The notes: a model not told the origin generated them from the sequence alone. DNA of 64,000 nt from Phymatolithon calcareum (GCA_977006965.1 OZ345378.1:1240001-1304000); one strand, 5' to 3'; numbered from the stretch's first letter, positions 1 to 10,823 are shown. Numbers and translations are program-made.

Positions 1-63
1 CGTTCAAAAGGTGGTGCAGTACCTAGGGAGCACTGACCTCAACAACCGGTTTCTAAGCAGACA

Positions 64-360
64 ATGTCTACTGAAATGGCTGATGAGTACCGCACACATC
101 CAAAATGTGTGGGTTGCAGCTTGCGGTTGGCTCTCTTCGCACAAGGATTTTGCAGAATCTGTAGGGCACGTACTAACCTTGTTCAAACGAATGGCTCTGT
201 GCTGCAGCAGTGCTTTTCTGTTCCAGTTGATAGTACTAACGATGAAGGCAACTCTTTTTCCTATGATACAGAGATACTTCAATTAAAAAAAGTTCTGAAC
301 GGTCTTGTTTCATGCGGAAGGGTACGTGATGCTAGTTACCCGACACTAGAAGGGATTTAA
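64..360 (+). CDS. Possible small ORF with CxxC pairs
   Basis: A 98-codon ATG-to-stop frame near the left edge. It encodes two cysteine pairs about 12 residues apart (CVGC and CRIC, near residues 15-35), the spacing of a small zinc-binding knuckle. I do not recognise a family. Overlapping open frames exist on both strands, so it may be chance or the remnant of a larger gene cut by the window edge. Nothing else in 1-475 looks coding. Confidence 0.15.
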   Translation: MSTEMADEYRTHPKCVGCSLRLALFAQGFCRICRARTNLVQTNGSVLQQCFSVPVDSTNDEGNSFSYDTEILQLKKVLNGLVSCGRVRDASYPTLEGI

Positions 361-475
361 GCTCCTACACAAATAGTAAAAGAAGCGAGTTCGGTTACAG
401 CGGAAGTAGTAGAAGCAGTTAATCAAAGTACTTTTATGTGTTCATTACGGTAATTCCTTTTATCAGAACAACTGT

Positions 476-2467
476 TCACAGCAGACGCGGGCCGCTTGGG
501 CCGACAGTAACAGGACGAGAAAGGAGAGGCTCAGATTCAGTATGGCTGGTCCTCAATGAAACATATTTTTTCACAGTATATTGAAAATGTCCTTTGGTAG
601 CCCACCATCGCAGCTTGTTCTCCTCTGCTATCAAGCAAGGAAGAACATGTTGAACTTGGGCTTCAGAGAGTGGACATGGTCGTGAGATGCCGTACTCTGA
701 ATCTAGACAAATCCTTAAATCATGGCGGAGGCTCAAAACAGATCTCGAAGCGGTCATGGACATCTTCTCCAAAAACTGACTGATTTGCTTGTTCTGACTT
801 CTGCGAATAATAAGAACAAGTGTATCCGGTGGTAATCTATCTATTCCAATGTGTCTCAACAAGATCATAACGTTCAAGATAGCTTTTGCAGTTGATGTGG
901 CATCAATGTCAACAAAAATCGCATTTTGCTCTCGAGCTGAACATCCGCTACAATTTCCACAATCTTCCTTTGAGCTATCAACTCCTGGTGGTGTGAAGTG
1001 TGCTGAAACTTGCCGGGAAGCACACTCACCAAGCTGACTCCGTAGTGCGAGCAGTGCCATATGCGTAACTGCAACGCCACCAGACAAAACATCTGCGTCC
1101 CTTTGATTTCTCAACTCGATGCCGTCCCATCCAAATGCAAGTCCTCTCACATCATCTCCGCAAAGCTCTTCCGAAGCTCCATCACCAAAATTAGCATCAA
1201 TCTCTGCCTCTTCGGCGCTATCTCCTACTGTAAATACAGTGCCAATTCCGGAGAGACTGCCGACAAGCAGCCAGCCAGATATCTTTGTTGAAAGATTTTA
1301 GAATATAATGCATTCATCCTGCGGGCTTCCAGCTCCTCTCCCTGCACGACCTGCTCTCTGAGCAAGAGAGGAAACGCTTGAGGGCATATCTTCCATTATT
1401 ACACAATTCAGTCTCTCGTGATTAATCCCAAGTCCCACAGCCTCGGTTCCGACGAGGATGAGAATATGTTCAATTAGCCAGGAAGACAAGCGGATTTGTC
1501 GAAGGTCTTTTCGAACCTTGCTTGTGTACACATTACATTCAGGCACACCATCCTGCTGCCTGATAAATTCGGAAAGTTCACACGCTTTTCAAACACTCCT
1601 GCAATAGATTAGCGCACAATCATGGACTGGAATTGTTCGAAGTTTCTGAAGAATCTTTTCCCAAACATTCTTCCTGCTCGAGACACATTGAAACGTAAAT
1701 CTGAGATTACTTCGGTAGGTGCTTTTATGCACAGTTTTGAATGTAGCCACGGGGAGCCCAGTAATATGAGGAATACAGTGGTAAAACTGCCTTGAGAACG
1801 TAGCACTAAGTAGTGTACATGACACCCCTTTCATTAGAGTATCTTTAGAAAGCCAAGAAGGAAGCATACTGTACCCAGATCTCCACGAAGACCACTCATG
1901 AGCGCAATGTGCTTCATCAATAACAATCCTTTTCAATGTGAGTTTGTCCAAAATTCTGCGAAATTCATGTAAATAAGCCGTTTCGGGTGTTGTGAAAAAC
2001 ACCGCGCCTTGCTGCAGAATTGTCACTTCCGTAGCGAGCTTCTTCTCCGCATGTGTCGATGATCCTGTAATGCCGAATGCAGTAATCTCCAACTGCCTGT
2101 TCTTTTGCACCATGCTTTCAGCGAGTGATATTGTTGGTTCAATTACAACTGTTGTTCCACCAACAGCAAGTGCTGGAAGCAATGCCACGACAGTCTTTCC
2201 GTGGGCTGTTGGCAGCTGTGCAAGAATGTTTCTTCCCCGTACTGATGCAACACAGCACTCCTCTTTCAGCTTGTCTCTCCAAGTTTCGAACTCAAAAAAA
2301 TTGCTCAAAAAATTGATTCTTATCGATTCGCTTATATCTTCGTCGCTATGGTGATCCAGCGGTGAGAGTGCCGCCATGCCAATAAACTTTTGTAGCCGCC
2401 GGCGGCAGCCATTGGAGCAGTCATAAAATGTTCTCACTCTTAAGAGCGGGCCATATTCCTCGAACAC
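476..2467 (-). pseudogene. RecQ-like DEAH helicase, interrupted by two in-frame stops
   Basis: One continuous minus-strand frame of about 660 codons contains the RecQ-type superfamily 2 helicase motifs in order: a P-loop-like motif I (PTAHGKT), a TTPE motif, DEAHC (motif II), LLSATF (motif III), VGTEAVGLGIN (motif V) and QRAGRAGRG (motif VI). A C-terminal CGNCSGC cysteine cluster recalls the RecQ zinc region. The frame is cut by TGA at 1589-1591, just after a YCRSV motif where RecQ proteins normally continue, and by TAA at 1298-1300 after motif VI. No frameshift is needed to join the three parts. The left-most codon of the frame is GTG, with a further stop about 16 codons upstream, so the N-terminus is missing or lies in another exon. 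It is probably a young pseudogene; readthrough or a sequencing error is possible. The wild-type role would be ATP-dependent 3'-5' DNA unwinding. Confidence 0.75.
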
Positions 2468-2806
2468 AATCCCCTTGTAACCAGGTGCGCATTTATAATT
2501 CGAGCTGTGATCTCCTCAGCCCCAAACGAATTTGTTTTCATTTCACTATATTTCGTGTTCTAGACATTGCAACCCTCCAGCAGAATGCATTGAGTGCTGC
2601 GCTTTCCCCGATGCCTCCTTGGTAGTTTCTTTCACGTCAACGCTTATTGCAAGGACAGAAGGCTGCGGAACGCTAAATTTTTATTCTTATGTGTGGTAGT
2701 AACGATTGCGTGCTAAAGATTGCATGCTAGGATACAGATATACAATGCGCCGTCTCCATCGTTTCTGGCAACACGGCGCTAAGTATATTTCGCGCCAATA
2801 CCAGAG
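2468..2806. other. Intergenic, nothing recognised
   Basis: Sequence between the helicase relic and the pogo-like MITE. No coding stretch, RNA gene or repeat was recognised. It may hold the missing 5' part of the helicase gene, but I see no convincing exon. Confidence 0.4.
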
Positions 2807-2808
2807 TA

Positions 2809-3206
2809 CAGTCAGACCTCGATAAATGGAACCTCTTTTTTAGAATAACCTCGGTTAGCAGCATAATCGAGTGCTCCACGAAAACCGTATCCGCCTAAAT
2901 TTAACGAAAATTAAAGGATTCTAGAATATTTGATAGGAGCATTACTTCATGTTCGAGGTCACGGGGCATACCTTAAATTTTGTTATAATTTTGTTTAGCG
3001 TACACGGAGCATATCCTCACTCGTAGAATACTGTAAGTACTTTTCATGTTTCTCCTGCCATTGGCATACAGTACAGTAGAATATGGCTACTGTTCGGCAC
3101 ACGTGTGATCCAAAACTTATGATTCAAAATTCGACTTAAGAATAACCTCGATTTTGAGAATATTGGACCATTCCACATTGCCCATCCATTTATCGAGGTC
3201 TGACTG
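2809..3206. mobile_element. pogo/Tigger-like MITE, 398 bp
   Basis: The terminal inverted repeats match for 22 bp and begin CAGTCAGACCTCGATAAATG. Both ends are flanked by TA (2807-2808 and 3207-3208), the target duplication of the Tc1/mariner superfamily. The CAGT start and the CCTCGATAA core are typical of pogo/Tigger elements. Subterminal copies of AATAACCTCG lie inside each end. There is no open frame, so it is non-autonomous. Assignment to pogo is from general knowledge of such termini. Confidence 0.85.
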
Positions 3207-3208
3207 TA

Positions 3209-3753
3209 TTAGTAACCCAGCCACAGCTCAATGACCGCTCCAGCTTGCGAGCAATAGAAGCAGATTCTGCCTCCATTGCATCCATTTCCGAAATATTTCA
3301 CCGATGTACGACATTGTAGTGGTCAGTTTTTGAAATATTTACGTAACTCTTCCCAATCAACAATCACTTGTGTAGGTCCTTAAGCGCGTGCAAGGCGTGT
3401 GAATTGTTAGACAGACACTCACGAACAACGATATCAAGTAAACTTACCGTTTGCACACCTTGAGCCGTCCTCCGTCGAGGAGCCCAAAGGAAACCCGAGT
3501 TCGCGTCGGGAGGTTCCGTGCTGTGGTTTTGTGCGCCACGCTCTGTCGAGCGCGCTCACTGCCTGCGCGATACCCCGCCTGGAAAGCCGAAGGAGAGGTC
3601 TCGACCCGTCGGTCGCTTTTCCTCCGTATTGCTGGGTTGTCTTGGCCTGCCGTTTCGTGTGCTGTACAAGTTTCCAGTGGGGACGCGGCACACACGGGCC
3701 TGACTTTACAGTTTGAATTTTTTTTACCAGAACGGGACTTATACGACATTTAC
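3209..3753. other. Intergenic 3' flank
   Basis: No gene recognised. The short frames on both strands between 3434 and 3948 overlap one another and show no family features. Confidence 0.4.
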
Positions 3754-5105
3754 CTAGCTACCGATCGGCTCAAACTGCGCCATGTACTCCGGTGCCGCGC
3801 TCTCTACACCGTCCATCGCATCGCCCATCTCACTATCCGACCCTGTGGCCCCCTCCACATCCGAGTTTTGGATATCGAGCACGACCACCTCGTTTTCCTT
3901 CGCAGCGTTCCTCGCAGCGACAGCAGCGCCAGCCCTCTGCGCGGTTGACGCAGTTGTCCCACCGGCGCGTCCCTGCTTGGCTGCCCCGTTCGCCACAGGA
4001 GGGACTGTAGGCGCCTCCTCCTTCTTCCTCATGTGCGCGCGCCCGGCGTCCGCGGGCGCACGCCCTTGATCGGCAAGCATAGCCGCGACTGCGCGAAGCG
4101 ACTCCGAAACGGTTTGCAGATGACCTCGCATGTGGTTCTTCGTCTGATTTTCCAGCATTGCCGGCGTGTCTTCGCTGTCCCGACGCACAAACCCGAGACG
4201 ACGAAGGATATCTCGAACAAACGGACGACGCTGATACTCCGTAAGTTCGAATCTGTACCTTGCAAATCCTTCAGCATCCGTCAGAAACCATGTTTCACTG
4301 TACTGTTTCCAATCCATCCACACAATCTTACAACCGAGATCGCTCCTAACGTATTTGCCAGATGTGCTTGGCTGCGTCTGTCCCGCGTTTTGCTCCTCGC
4401 GGTAACCAAGTAAGGGGTCCAGAGTGCCGAGATCGGTTTCGATTTCAGGGTCTAATGTCATCTCTGCGCTCTGAAGCACGAGATACTGCAATGTGGATGC
4501 TCGTCCGTAAACGTTGTCAAAAATTTCCAGTGCTATTGTTTCGTAGCCCAGTTCGCGCAGTTCTCCGGTTTCAACGCCGGTTTTCGTGCGCACAGGGGCA
4601 TACAGACGGCCGCCGGTGACAAGCTTGACACGTTTCTGACCCCAAGTTCGGACTTCATCTTTCTTGAAGACAATTGTCAACCAGGCATACCCGTACAAGT
4701 CTGCAGTACGAGCGACGGCCGCTAAGGGCCGTCGGGACGCCAGGGTGCACCGCCAATTGCGCCACTTAGATAGTGCCTGTTGGGCGACTCGTCGAGCAGC
4801 ATGGCAACCTCCAGCGAACCGGTTTCCCAATTCTCGACCGCGAGCATCATCTTGGCGATTGCAGTGAGCGGCGATATGGGATAGTGATATGGGATGGCGT
4901 CTGCTTGGAGTGCAGCCGCCAAGTTTGGAAGCTTGATTAGGATACCTGTTTGCGAAGGTGGGTTGCGTGGGAGAGGCTGGTCAAGGTAGATGGGAGCAAC
5001 TCGCTGCAAGCAGGGTGACCCGACTTGGGGGCTGGAGGGAAATGTAAGATCCCAGTTAATTATCCTATCAGAAAGAACCAGTGAGATGAACAAGCAGTAA
5101 TCCAA
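3754..5105 (-). CDS. Unrecognised protein, structure uncertain (two frames)
   Basis: Two overlapping minus-strand frames look like one gene: 4722-5105 (ending near YLSGAIGG) and 3754-4830 (from DLYGYAWLTIVF onward). Neither begins with ATG, which argues that they are parts of a spliced or frameshifted gene. A candidate 50-nt GT-AG intron at 4701-4750 would join YLSGAIG directly to DLYGYAW. A candidate acceptor preceded by an ATTAAC branch-like site ends at 5032, implying an upstream exon I could not place. The product would have a globular N-terminal part and an Ala/Glu-rich, acidic, low-complexity tail. I recognise no family. A transposon-borne gene or a pseudogene is possible. Confidence 0.45.
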
Positions 5106-5504
5106 TAGAATGTGGGGTCGTTTCCATTACGTACAGTGGGCTACCGTTTTAATTTTTAGTTGTCAATAAATTTATCAGAAAAACAGCAAGCCTTGAGGGC
5201 TCACACCTGAGAAAGGCTTATAGCAAAGAATGATAGCTCTCTTAGAGTCCTTTCAACAGTTCTTGCAGGCATCATGGCATGAAACGTCTCGCCTCAAACG
5301 ATACGTTCAACAGGCAAAGCGTTTTGTCTCCTTACCTCCAGTTTGTACTTTTTGAATCACAGTTTCGCTACTAGAGCTCTAGGTTAAAATATGCTTTCGA
5401 ATGGTACAATAAAATAGAAAATGCAAAGTTTTCTTAATAGTGCTCATGGAGAGCCCGTCTCCATAAACTGAGAGTTTTTCAAAGTTCCCGGCAACCCACG
5501 CTAG
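5106..5504. other. Intergenic
   Basis: AT-richer sequence without a convincing reading frame. The 5' end of the unrecognised gene at 3754-5105 may lie here. Confidence 0.35.
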
Positions 5505-5726
5505 AACCGAAAAAGCAGGCCGAAATGCAAATATTCAGATTCTCTTTCTGACCTGGATGTTAATCTTGACGGTCTAGTGCAGTTCAGTTTTGCCGACGAC
5601 ACCAGTTTCCACGCAGTCGGAAAAAGCTGGGATGAGGTCATTAAGAAACTCAACAGAGCAGCAGTCTCCAGACGTAAGTTTATTGGTAAAGTGGGGTACA
5701 ACAACCGTAGAAGAGCTATGTCGTGA
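5505..5726 (+). pseudogene. LINE reverse-transcriptase fragment
   Basis: The plus-strand frame ending at TGA 5724-5726 encodes VQFSFADDTSFHAVGKSWDE and then EVIKKLN. FADD is the catalytic box of reverse transcriptases (usually YADD or FADD), and the following G-K-S-x-x-E-V-I-K-K-L-N pattern is typical of non-LTR retrotransposons. Only about 70 residues survive, with no fingers or thumb region, so it is a short relic. The opposite-strand frame at 5501-5704 is a shadow. Confidence 0.6.
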
Positions 5727-5864
5727 GAGACCCTTAGCTATACTCAAATTTCTGAAAAATGAGAAGCTGTTGCAGAATAGCTTTAGGAGCTTACCTTCAG
5801 TGTGAGCGATCTTTCCGCAATAAAGAGAGAAGGAAGGATAGTCAGATGTAATCTTTTTCGCAAA

Positions 5865-7205
5865 TTACGTTTGCTCGGGAAATCTGTATCGCGATATATT
5901 TCGGACGATAGGTGACCATCTCGATGTCCAATTCTCTTTGTCAATTTGAACAACATGATCATCTCTACTCTCTTGCGGTATATTCGCATGCACTTCTTTT
6001 TCGTCTTCTTCGCGCCACCAATCATCCTTGTTAAACTGCGTGCCACCTTTCACTCCTGGCTTGAACGAGACATAACACAGTCCATCGCTAATTCGTATGT
6101 AGTGATCACCAACACGTATCATGGACTCTCTGCAATATGTTCTTGCCTTCTCAAGGTCCGTGACGTGTACGGTGCCCTTACCACCAGCGTTCAGAATGCC
6201 AAGAGATTGCTTCATAATAGCTTCCGCGTTGTTCGCATTCATTAGAGCAGAATACAAGTCCTTGGGTTCGATATGCAAACGTGAACACAAGTCTTTGTCA
6301 TTCTCGACAGGTAAGAGACCGCGAAGCAAAAGCCCAAGGCGGACGTGTGGTCCAAACTTCACTTTCAGAACCGCCGGAAGTGTTATGGTTGGCAGCGTAA
6401 GCCAAAGCAGCATTGATTGAATAAGTTGGGCTTCCGGCAGTTTCTCCGTAAAGAATCCCTTAATCACATGATACAACCCCGCCAGAGCTAAACCGAAAGC
6501 TACAATTCGTGCTCTGTATCTTGCAACCGGTGAATAGACATAGACTCTATTTTCATGTGATTTGAAAAGCTTGCCGACAACATATTGTGTGACCAGACTA
6601 GTTCGTAGAACGTGAAAGTGGACATCATCATCTTTTAGATAATTCTTCGTGCCATCTTTCTGTATCCAAGCACCTTTCAAGTTGCACGGCTTTAGAGGAG
6701 TACGGATTTGCTTAGTTATCTTGTTCATGTAGGGCTCATCTTTTAACTTCGCCTCGATCGAAGACACACGTGATCCACTTTCCACCGGAGCGATGGAGCC
6801 AGCGAAAACATGCTTTCTTAGAATGTGACCAGCAAGAGTTATGGAGCAAGATATGACAAGCAGTGCGGCCATAATGGGAAGATGTACCTCGCCAAGGACT
6901 CCCTTCTTCCTGACTTCTTCTAGGGACAGACCACCTGATGCTTCGAGCACGTGGAGCGCTACCGCTTGCATGATTGCCCAGACAATTCCCTTGGCACAGT
7001 ATATGATTGGTCTGTTTCCAGCATCTGCATCAAGTGCTAGCAATATCGGTGATATCCAACTCAATAAGCGCCACATCTGTTTGACCGGTTTCAGCAGCAA
7101 CGGTAGGAGACCGAGGATGACGATAACGACCCACATAAGGTAGACTCTCCATCCGAATGGGAGCTTCCTTTTGATGGCCTGTGCATAACGAACTAGCACG
7201 CACAT
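5865..7205 (-). CDS. Multi-pass membrane protein, unknown function
   Basis: An intact ATG-to-stop frame of 446 codons. Hydrophobic segments at about residues 20-42, 105-130, 230-250 and 262-285 suggest at least four membrane spans. A polar stretch lies between spans two and three, and the long hydrophilic, charged C-terminal half (about 150 residues) probably faces the cytosol. I recognise no family and see no catalytic motif. Another multi-pass protein gene at 46015-47452 has a broadly similar build (hydrophobic N-terminal part, polar remainder), but I see no clear residue-level match. The 5' flank has no obvious TATA box. Confidence 0.6.
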   Translation of the reverse strand: MCVLVRYAQAIKRKLPFGWRVYLMWVVIVILGLLPLLLKPVKQMWRLLSWISPILLALDADAGNRPIIYCAKGIVWAIMQAVALHVLEASGGLSLEEVRKKGVLGEVHLPIMAALLVISCSITLAGHILRKHVFAGSIAPVESGSRVSSIEAKLKDEPYMNKITKQIRTPLKPCNLKGAWIQKDGTKNYLKDDDVHFHVLRTSLVTQYVVGKLFKSHENRVYVYSPVARYRARIVAFGLALAGLYHVIKGFFTEKLPEAQLIQSMLLWLTLPTITLPAVLKVKFGPHVRLGLLLRGLLPVENDKDLCSRLHIEPKDLYSALMNANNAEAIMKQSLGILNAGGKGTVHVTDLEKARTYCRESMIRVGDHYIRISDGLCYVSFKPGVKGGTQFNKDDWWREEDEKEVHANIPQESRDDHVVQIDKENWTSRWSPIVRNISRYRFPEQT

Positions 7206-7648
7206 TTCGAATTGAAATCAAAGATGGCGGTCTGCTTCAAAATAAGTCGAGGAATCTGCACCGGGAAAGCTCTCCGTGCTGGTACGGTGGACAGCCTTTG
7301 AACTCTGGATAAAGGCCACAGTTTAGGACGTTCGCTCTCCGACTTGGGACTGGTCGTCGTGGGAGCTTAAGTCACAAACTGGAGGAAAAGTGAGTGTCGA
7401 CTTTTCTGCTCCACTGCGTCTTTGTAATTGACGCAGACATTTCTTCCCTTCTATCCATCGATTTATAAACGCCGGAGAATCATTCTGATGCCGTTTTCGT
7501 CGAATACCTTTGGTATGTTACAGCAATGACAATCTCCCATCTCACGCCCATCTCACGCCCAACTCTAGGCTGTCCCATTCTTATGAGAGAATTTCCAATC
7601 AAAATCTGATAGTCTCAGTGATGTGTGATAGTGACACGCTAAATTAAT
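7206..7648. other. Intergenic
   Basis: Upstream flank of the membrane-protein gene. No coding or structural feature recognised. Confidence 0.4.
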
Positions 7649-7652
7649 ATAT

Positions 7653-8040
7653 CCCACGTGCATGGGGCATGCGATTTTTCGCATATAAGGAAAATGTACA
7701 TTTTTGATAGCAACATTGTGCTTTTTTAAACTTTTTGTCCTTGTTGAAAATCCTGTTGAACTGTCGAGCATCATAAAAATATCAGCTATGATTACAAAGT
7801 TACATGCGAAATATCGCATATAACTGGTTTACTCATAGCTCGCCTTCTTTTCGATAAAATGTCTTTAGTTCTATGGAGCAATAAAGGAGTCTTCTGAAGG
7901 CGAAGAGCATCTGTATAGAAGGCAGACAGCCCTCTTCGATTATCAACAGGAAAAAAATTGGAAAACCGGCGATATTCTACGAGCTGTGAAGTTTTCTTTG
8001 CTTTATATGCGATTAATCGCATATAAGGTCTGCACGTGGG
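7653..8040. mobile_element. 388-bp MITE, copy 1
   Basis: The ends are CCCACGTGCA and its exact inverse complement TGCACGTGGG. Flanking 4-bp direct repeats are ATAT (7649-7652 and 8041-8044). The body is nearly identical to 13613-14000, with only two or so differences by eye. Three copies of TCGCATATAA lie inside, each beside a partner that can form a short hairpin; near the right end ATGCGATTAATCGCAT is a perfect palindrome. No protein is encoded. I cannot name the superfamily from a 4-bp duplication and these termini alone. Confidence 0.85.
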
Positions 8041-8598
8041 ATATTAACTTAGTGTCATATATTGTTGCACAGTACTCCATGAATATTGAAAATAGTCTGC
8101 ACTCTTGTAAAAGCGTGGGCAAATAAAGGAAGGGGGCTTTTCATTGTCGACATTACTGTATATTCTAATTAACAAAAATAATGAAGGAAAATTAGTACTA
8201 TTGTGCAACACCCGTACTGGAAGTGGCACTGCGATGTTACTTCGTAGAGACGTGTATACACGTACAGTGCACGATACTAACCGAATGAGATCTTACCATA
8301 CACATATCAGGGGAAAAGTAATAGAGGGGGAGTAAAACTGAAAATTGCAGTATCAAAAAAGGAATGGATAGAGACCCCTGCGTGTGCAGCATATTGTATG
8401 GGGTTTTCGCCTGTTTCATATTATCTGTCAAAATGTTATACTGTCGACTGGTCATCGACCAATAGACGAGGAGCAGAAAATGGTGCCCAAGTCGAGTGCA
8501 GTAAAGCTAGCGAGCAGCTGCTCGAGAAGAGATGATCAATTTGTAGGTTTTTCGATACAGTGGCAACGTGTATACTCCCTATAGGCATATTTTCGATT

Positions 8599-9054
8599 TT
8601 ATTCCAAACTTTTCCTGGTTTTCTTAAGCACGCCTGTGAGACCTGCTCTGGTCACTTTCGCCTGACCTTCAATTGCATTCACGCTTGAGCTTCTTGCGTC
8701 GTCGGAGGTGTTGTTGTCATATGCGATACGATCACCATCGCTAGCAGTACTGGTGGGTACAAGTAGTTCCCAGTCATGGAGGCGGTCGCACAATGCCAGA
8801 CCGCTCTCAAGAGCCAAGCCAATACGGGAGTTATCTGTGGAAGCGCTGCTGTCTGAGTCGGTCTCCGCGTTCTCCGTCGGTGAACGCAATGACACGGGCG
8901 CCCAACCAAAATATGGATCCATATTGTTTGTCCGACTTGCAAAGATGCCAAACACCTCCGCTGAAATTTTGAATTCAGCCGAAATCCGAAGAAAGGCACT
9001 CCATGCTGTATTGTGCACTGTCTCACGATGTTCCCTATTTGCACTAATTTTCAT
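8599..9054 (-). CDS. Hypothetical ORF inside the CAGGGG-ended element
   Basis: A 151-codon frame contained wholly within the transposable element. The product is polar and Ser/Asp-rich in the second half and shows no domain I recognise. It may be a remnant of an element-encoded or captured gene, or chance. Confidence 0.2.
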   Translation of the reverse strand: MKISANREHRETVHNTAWSAFLRISAEFKISAEVFGIFASRTNNMDPYFGWAPVSLRSPTENAETDSDSSASTDNSRIGLALESGLALCDRLHDWELLVPTSTASDGDRIAYDNNTSDDARSSSVNAIEGQAKVTRAGLTGVLKKTRKSLE

Positions 9055-9081
9055 CCATGCGACGAAGGAGAAGCCGAGTTG

Positions 9082-9114
9082 TCATATTACATCCACAAAG
9101 TGGATGTAATATGA
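9082..9114. repeat. 15-bp stem, 3-nt loop hairpin
   Basis: A perfect inverted repeat (TCATATTACATCCAC and its complement around AAA) near the right end of the CAGGGG-ended element. It may be a subterminal feature of the element. Confidence 0.7.
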
Positions 9115-9287
9115 TAAGCACGCTGAAATATTCTGTTTAACACTTATTAATTTGATGCATATCTGGACCTACATACATGATGCACGTACACAGGGGACCC
9201 GTGAATGCTATGATAGCCCCCTCAGTTTTACTCCCCCTCTATTACTTTTCCCCTGCACATATGTATCCATACTTCCCACGAGTATCA

Positions 9288-9786
9288 ACTCGACCTTATC
9301 CGACCCGACTTTTGCAGGTGCCGTGGCGCCGCCGTGGCGCTCCGTGGGGCCAATAGCCCCCACCGGCCCTGGACCAGGACCTTTCAGCAAACTTTTTCAT
9401 ACCACTTCCCGCCCTGTTCAAATTGTCCGCCGCCGCCCAACCGCCCGCCGCCCAACGCACCGCCCTGCCTAGCCCGCCGCCCAACACACCGCCCAACACA
9501 CCGCCCAACACACCGCCCAACACACGGCCTGCTAAGCCCGCCGCCTAACGCACCACCCTGCCAAGCCCGCCCCGCAACATACCGCACTCCCGCCGTCCAT
9601 CGCACTGCCTGCCAAGCTCGCCGCCCAACGAACCGCCCTGTCAATCCCGCCGCCCAACGCACCGCCCTGCCAAGCCAGCCGCCGAACGCCGCCGCCCAGC
9701 ACGCCGCACAACACACCGCCTGCCAAGCCCCCCGCCCAACGCACCACCCTGCGAATACCCCCCGCCGCCCAACGAACCGCCCTGTC
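9288..9786 (+). repeat. Left arm of the long inverted repeat
   Basis: From about 9410 the arm is a degenerate minisatellite of roughly 29-bp units reading like CGCCCAACGCACCGCCCTGC, with an inner run of 12-bp GCCCAACACACC units around 9478-9530. The outer 120 bp is unique sequence. The Pro/Ala/Thr-rich frames across it are low-complexity artefacts. Confidence 0.85.
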
Positions 9787-9939
9787 GCATGCACCTGCAG
9801 CGCGACGCCGCACAGCTTGTTGCGGGTGCGCTGATGCGTCCGAAGTGCGCCCGCATCCGTGTCCGGGATCACGATGAATTATCATGATTGGCACGCACCG
9901 CTCGATGGAGCGCGGAATTTGTTCAGCGTAAACCTGCAG

Positions 9940-10580
9940 TCATTGAGAATATGGTCCACGGACGTTAATGACCATACCAGTGGAGATGGCCATTAGTGAA
10001 GATGAATGATGTTGTTCCACCTCTGTGACGTGCAGCTTCGCCCAATAGAAGTGGTCATTCAAAATTTGGAAATTGTAATTGGTACGCGGAGTGGTCGCAA
10101 ATTGGTTCTGGACACTATTGAAATCATTTTGCGCTTCCGCGACGGTGCCAATTTCCGAGGCTACGTCGCCGACGGTTTCCATTTTGACGTTCATTATTCC
10201 TCGAAGACATTACCCTTGCTTGTGGAGATTGGCTTTGGTGATGATGAATCTCCATGATGTGCTGTTTCACCCGAATGATGTCGTTGTTCAAGTTTTTATG
10301 ACAAATTAGTTGTTGGCACTACTGACAACAAAGGGTACTTCCGCGATGATGCCAATTACGGAGGATACGGTGCCTACAGTTTGCCCACGGACGTTAATGA
10401 TTCATCGAATAGATTGCGTATGCTAGTAGATGTGGCCGTTGAGGACGATGAAAGATTTTGCTTCACCTCCATGGTGTGCTGCTTCGCCGGATTGATGTCG
10501 TTCGGTTGTTGACACTATTAACAACATACCGCGCTTCTGGGATGAAACGCCAATATTTATGTTTTGACGTTGCCTACAGG
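9940..10580 (+). repeat. Diverged ~200-nt tandem repeats, interior left
   Basis: A degenerate unit recurs with its GACGT(T)-type core at 9961, 10186, 10390 and weakly at 10566, spacings of roughly 225, 204 and 176 nt. Translated copies share patterns such as FRDGANFRGYVADG and FRDDANYGGYGAYS followed by SS-x-x-L-x-x-L-V and a DDE stretch. This suggests an old repeated coding unit; stops now interrupt it. Similar units occur inverted at 11290-11640. Confidence 0.5.
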
Positions 10581-10823
10581 GTGTACTGTAGCTGGTTCGG
10601 CGGAAGCGGCGGAGTCCTTGTCCGAGAGCGGGCAAAGAAACAAGTGCATCCTCTTTAGCGGTGGGTCCTCCAGTTCTACGATTCTTCTTTGGCGTATCGT
10701 GCCGCGTACAAGCGGCAATACAGGTGACCTTCTTTTGACATGTGACGGGAGAAATTTGCAGAGCAACGTAAAGGCGGGAACGAAAACATTCTCGCAACAT
10801 TGCCCTTCAATCGCCATATCTAG

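Larger units (their letters stand above)
8308..9255. mobile_element. 948-bp CAGGGG-ended element with 7-bp target duplication
   Basis: The terminal inverted repeats match for about 34 bp and begin CAGGGGAAAAGTAATAGAGG. Perfect 7-bp direct repeats CACATAT flank it (8301-8307 and 9256-9262). CAGGGG termini recall hAT elements, but hAT normally duplicates 8 bp, so the superfamily is open. It lacks a transposase and is presumably non-autonomous. A related element with the same first eight bases and a 7-bp duplication lies at 58128-58498. Confidence 0.8.

Noticed and set aside
10423-10800. Minus-strand TPKKNRRTGGPTAKE resembling a histone H3 tail near the CENP-A-like fold
   Set aside because: It is on the opposite strand from the fold and the match is only a few residues; chance is more likely.
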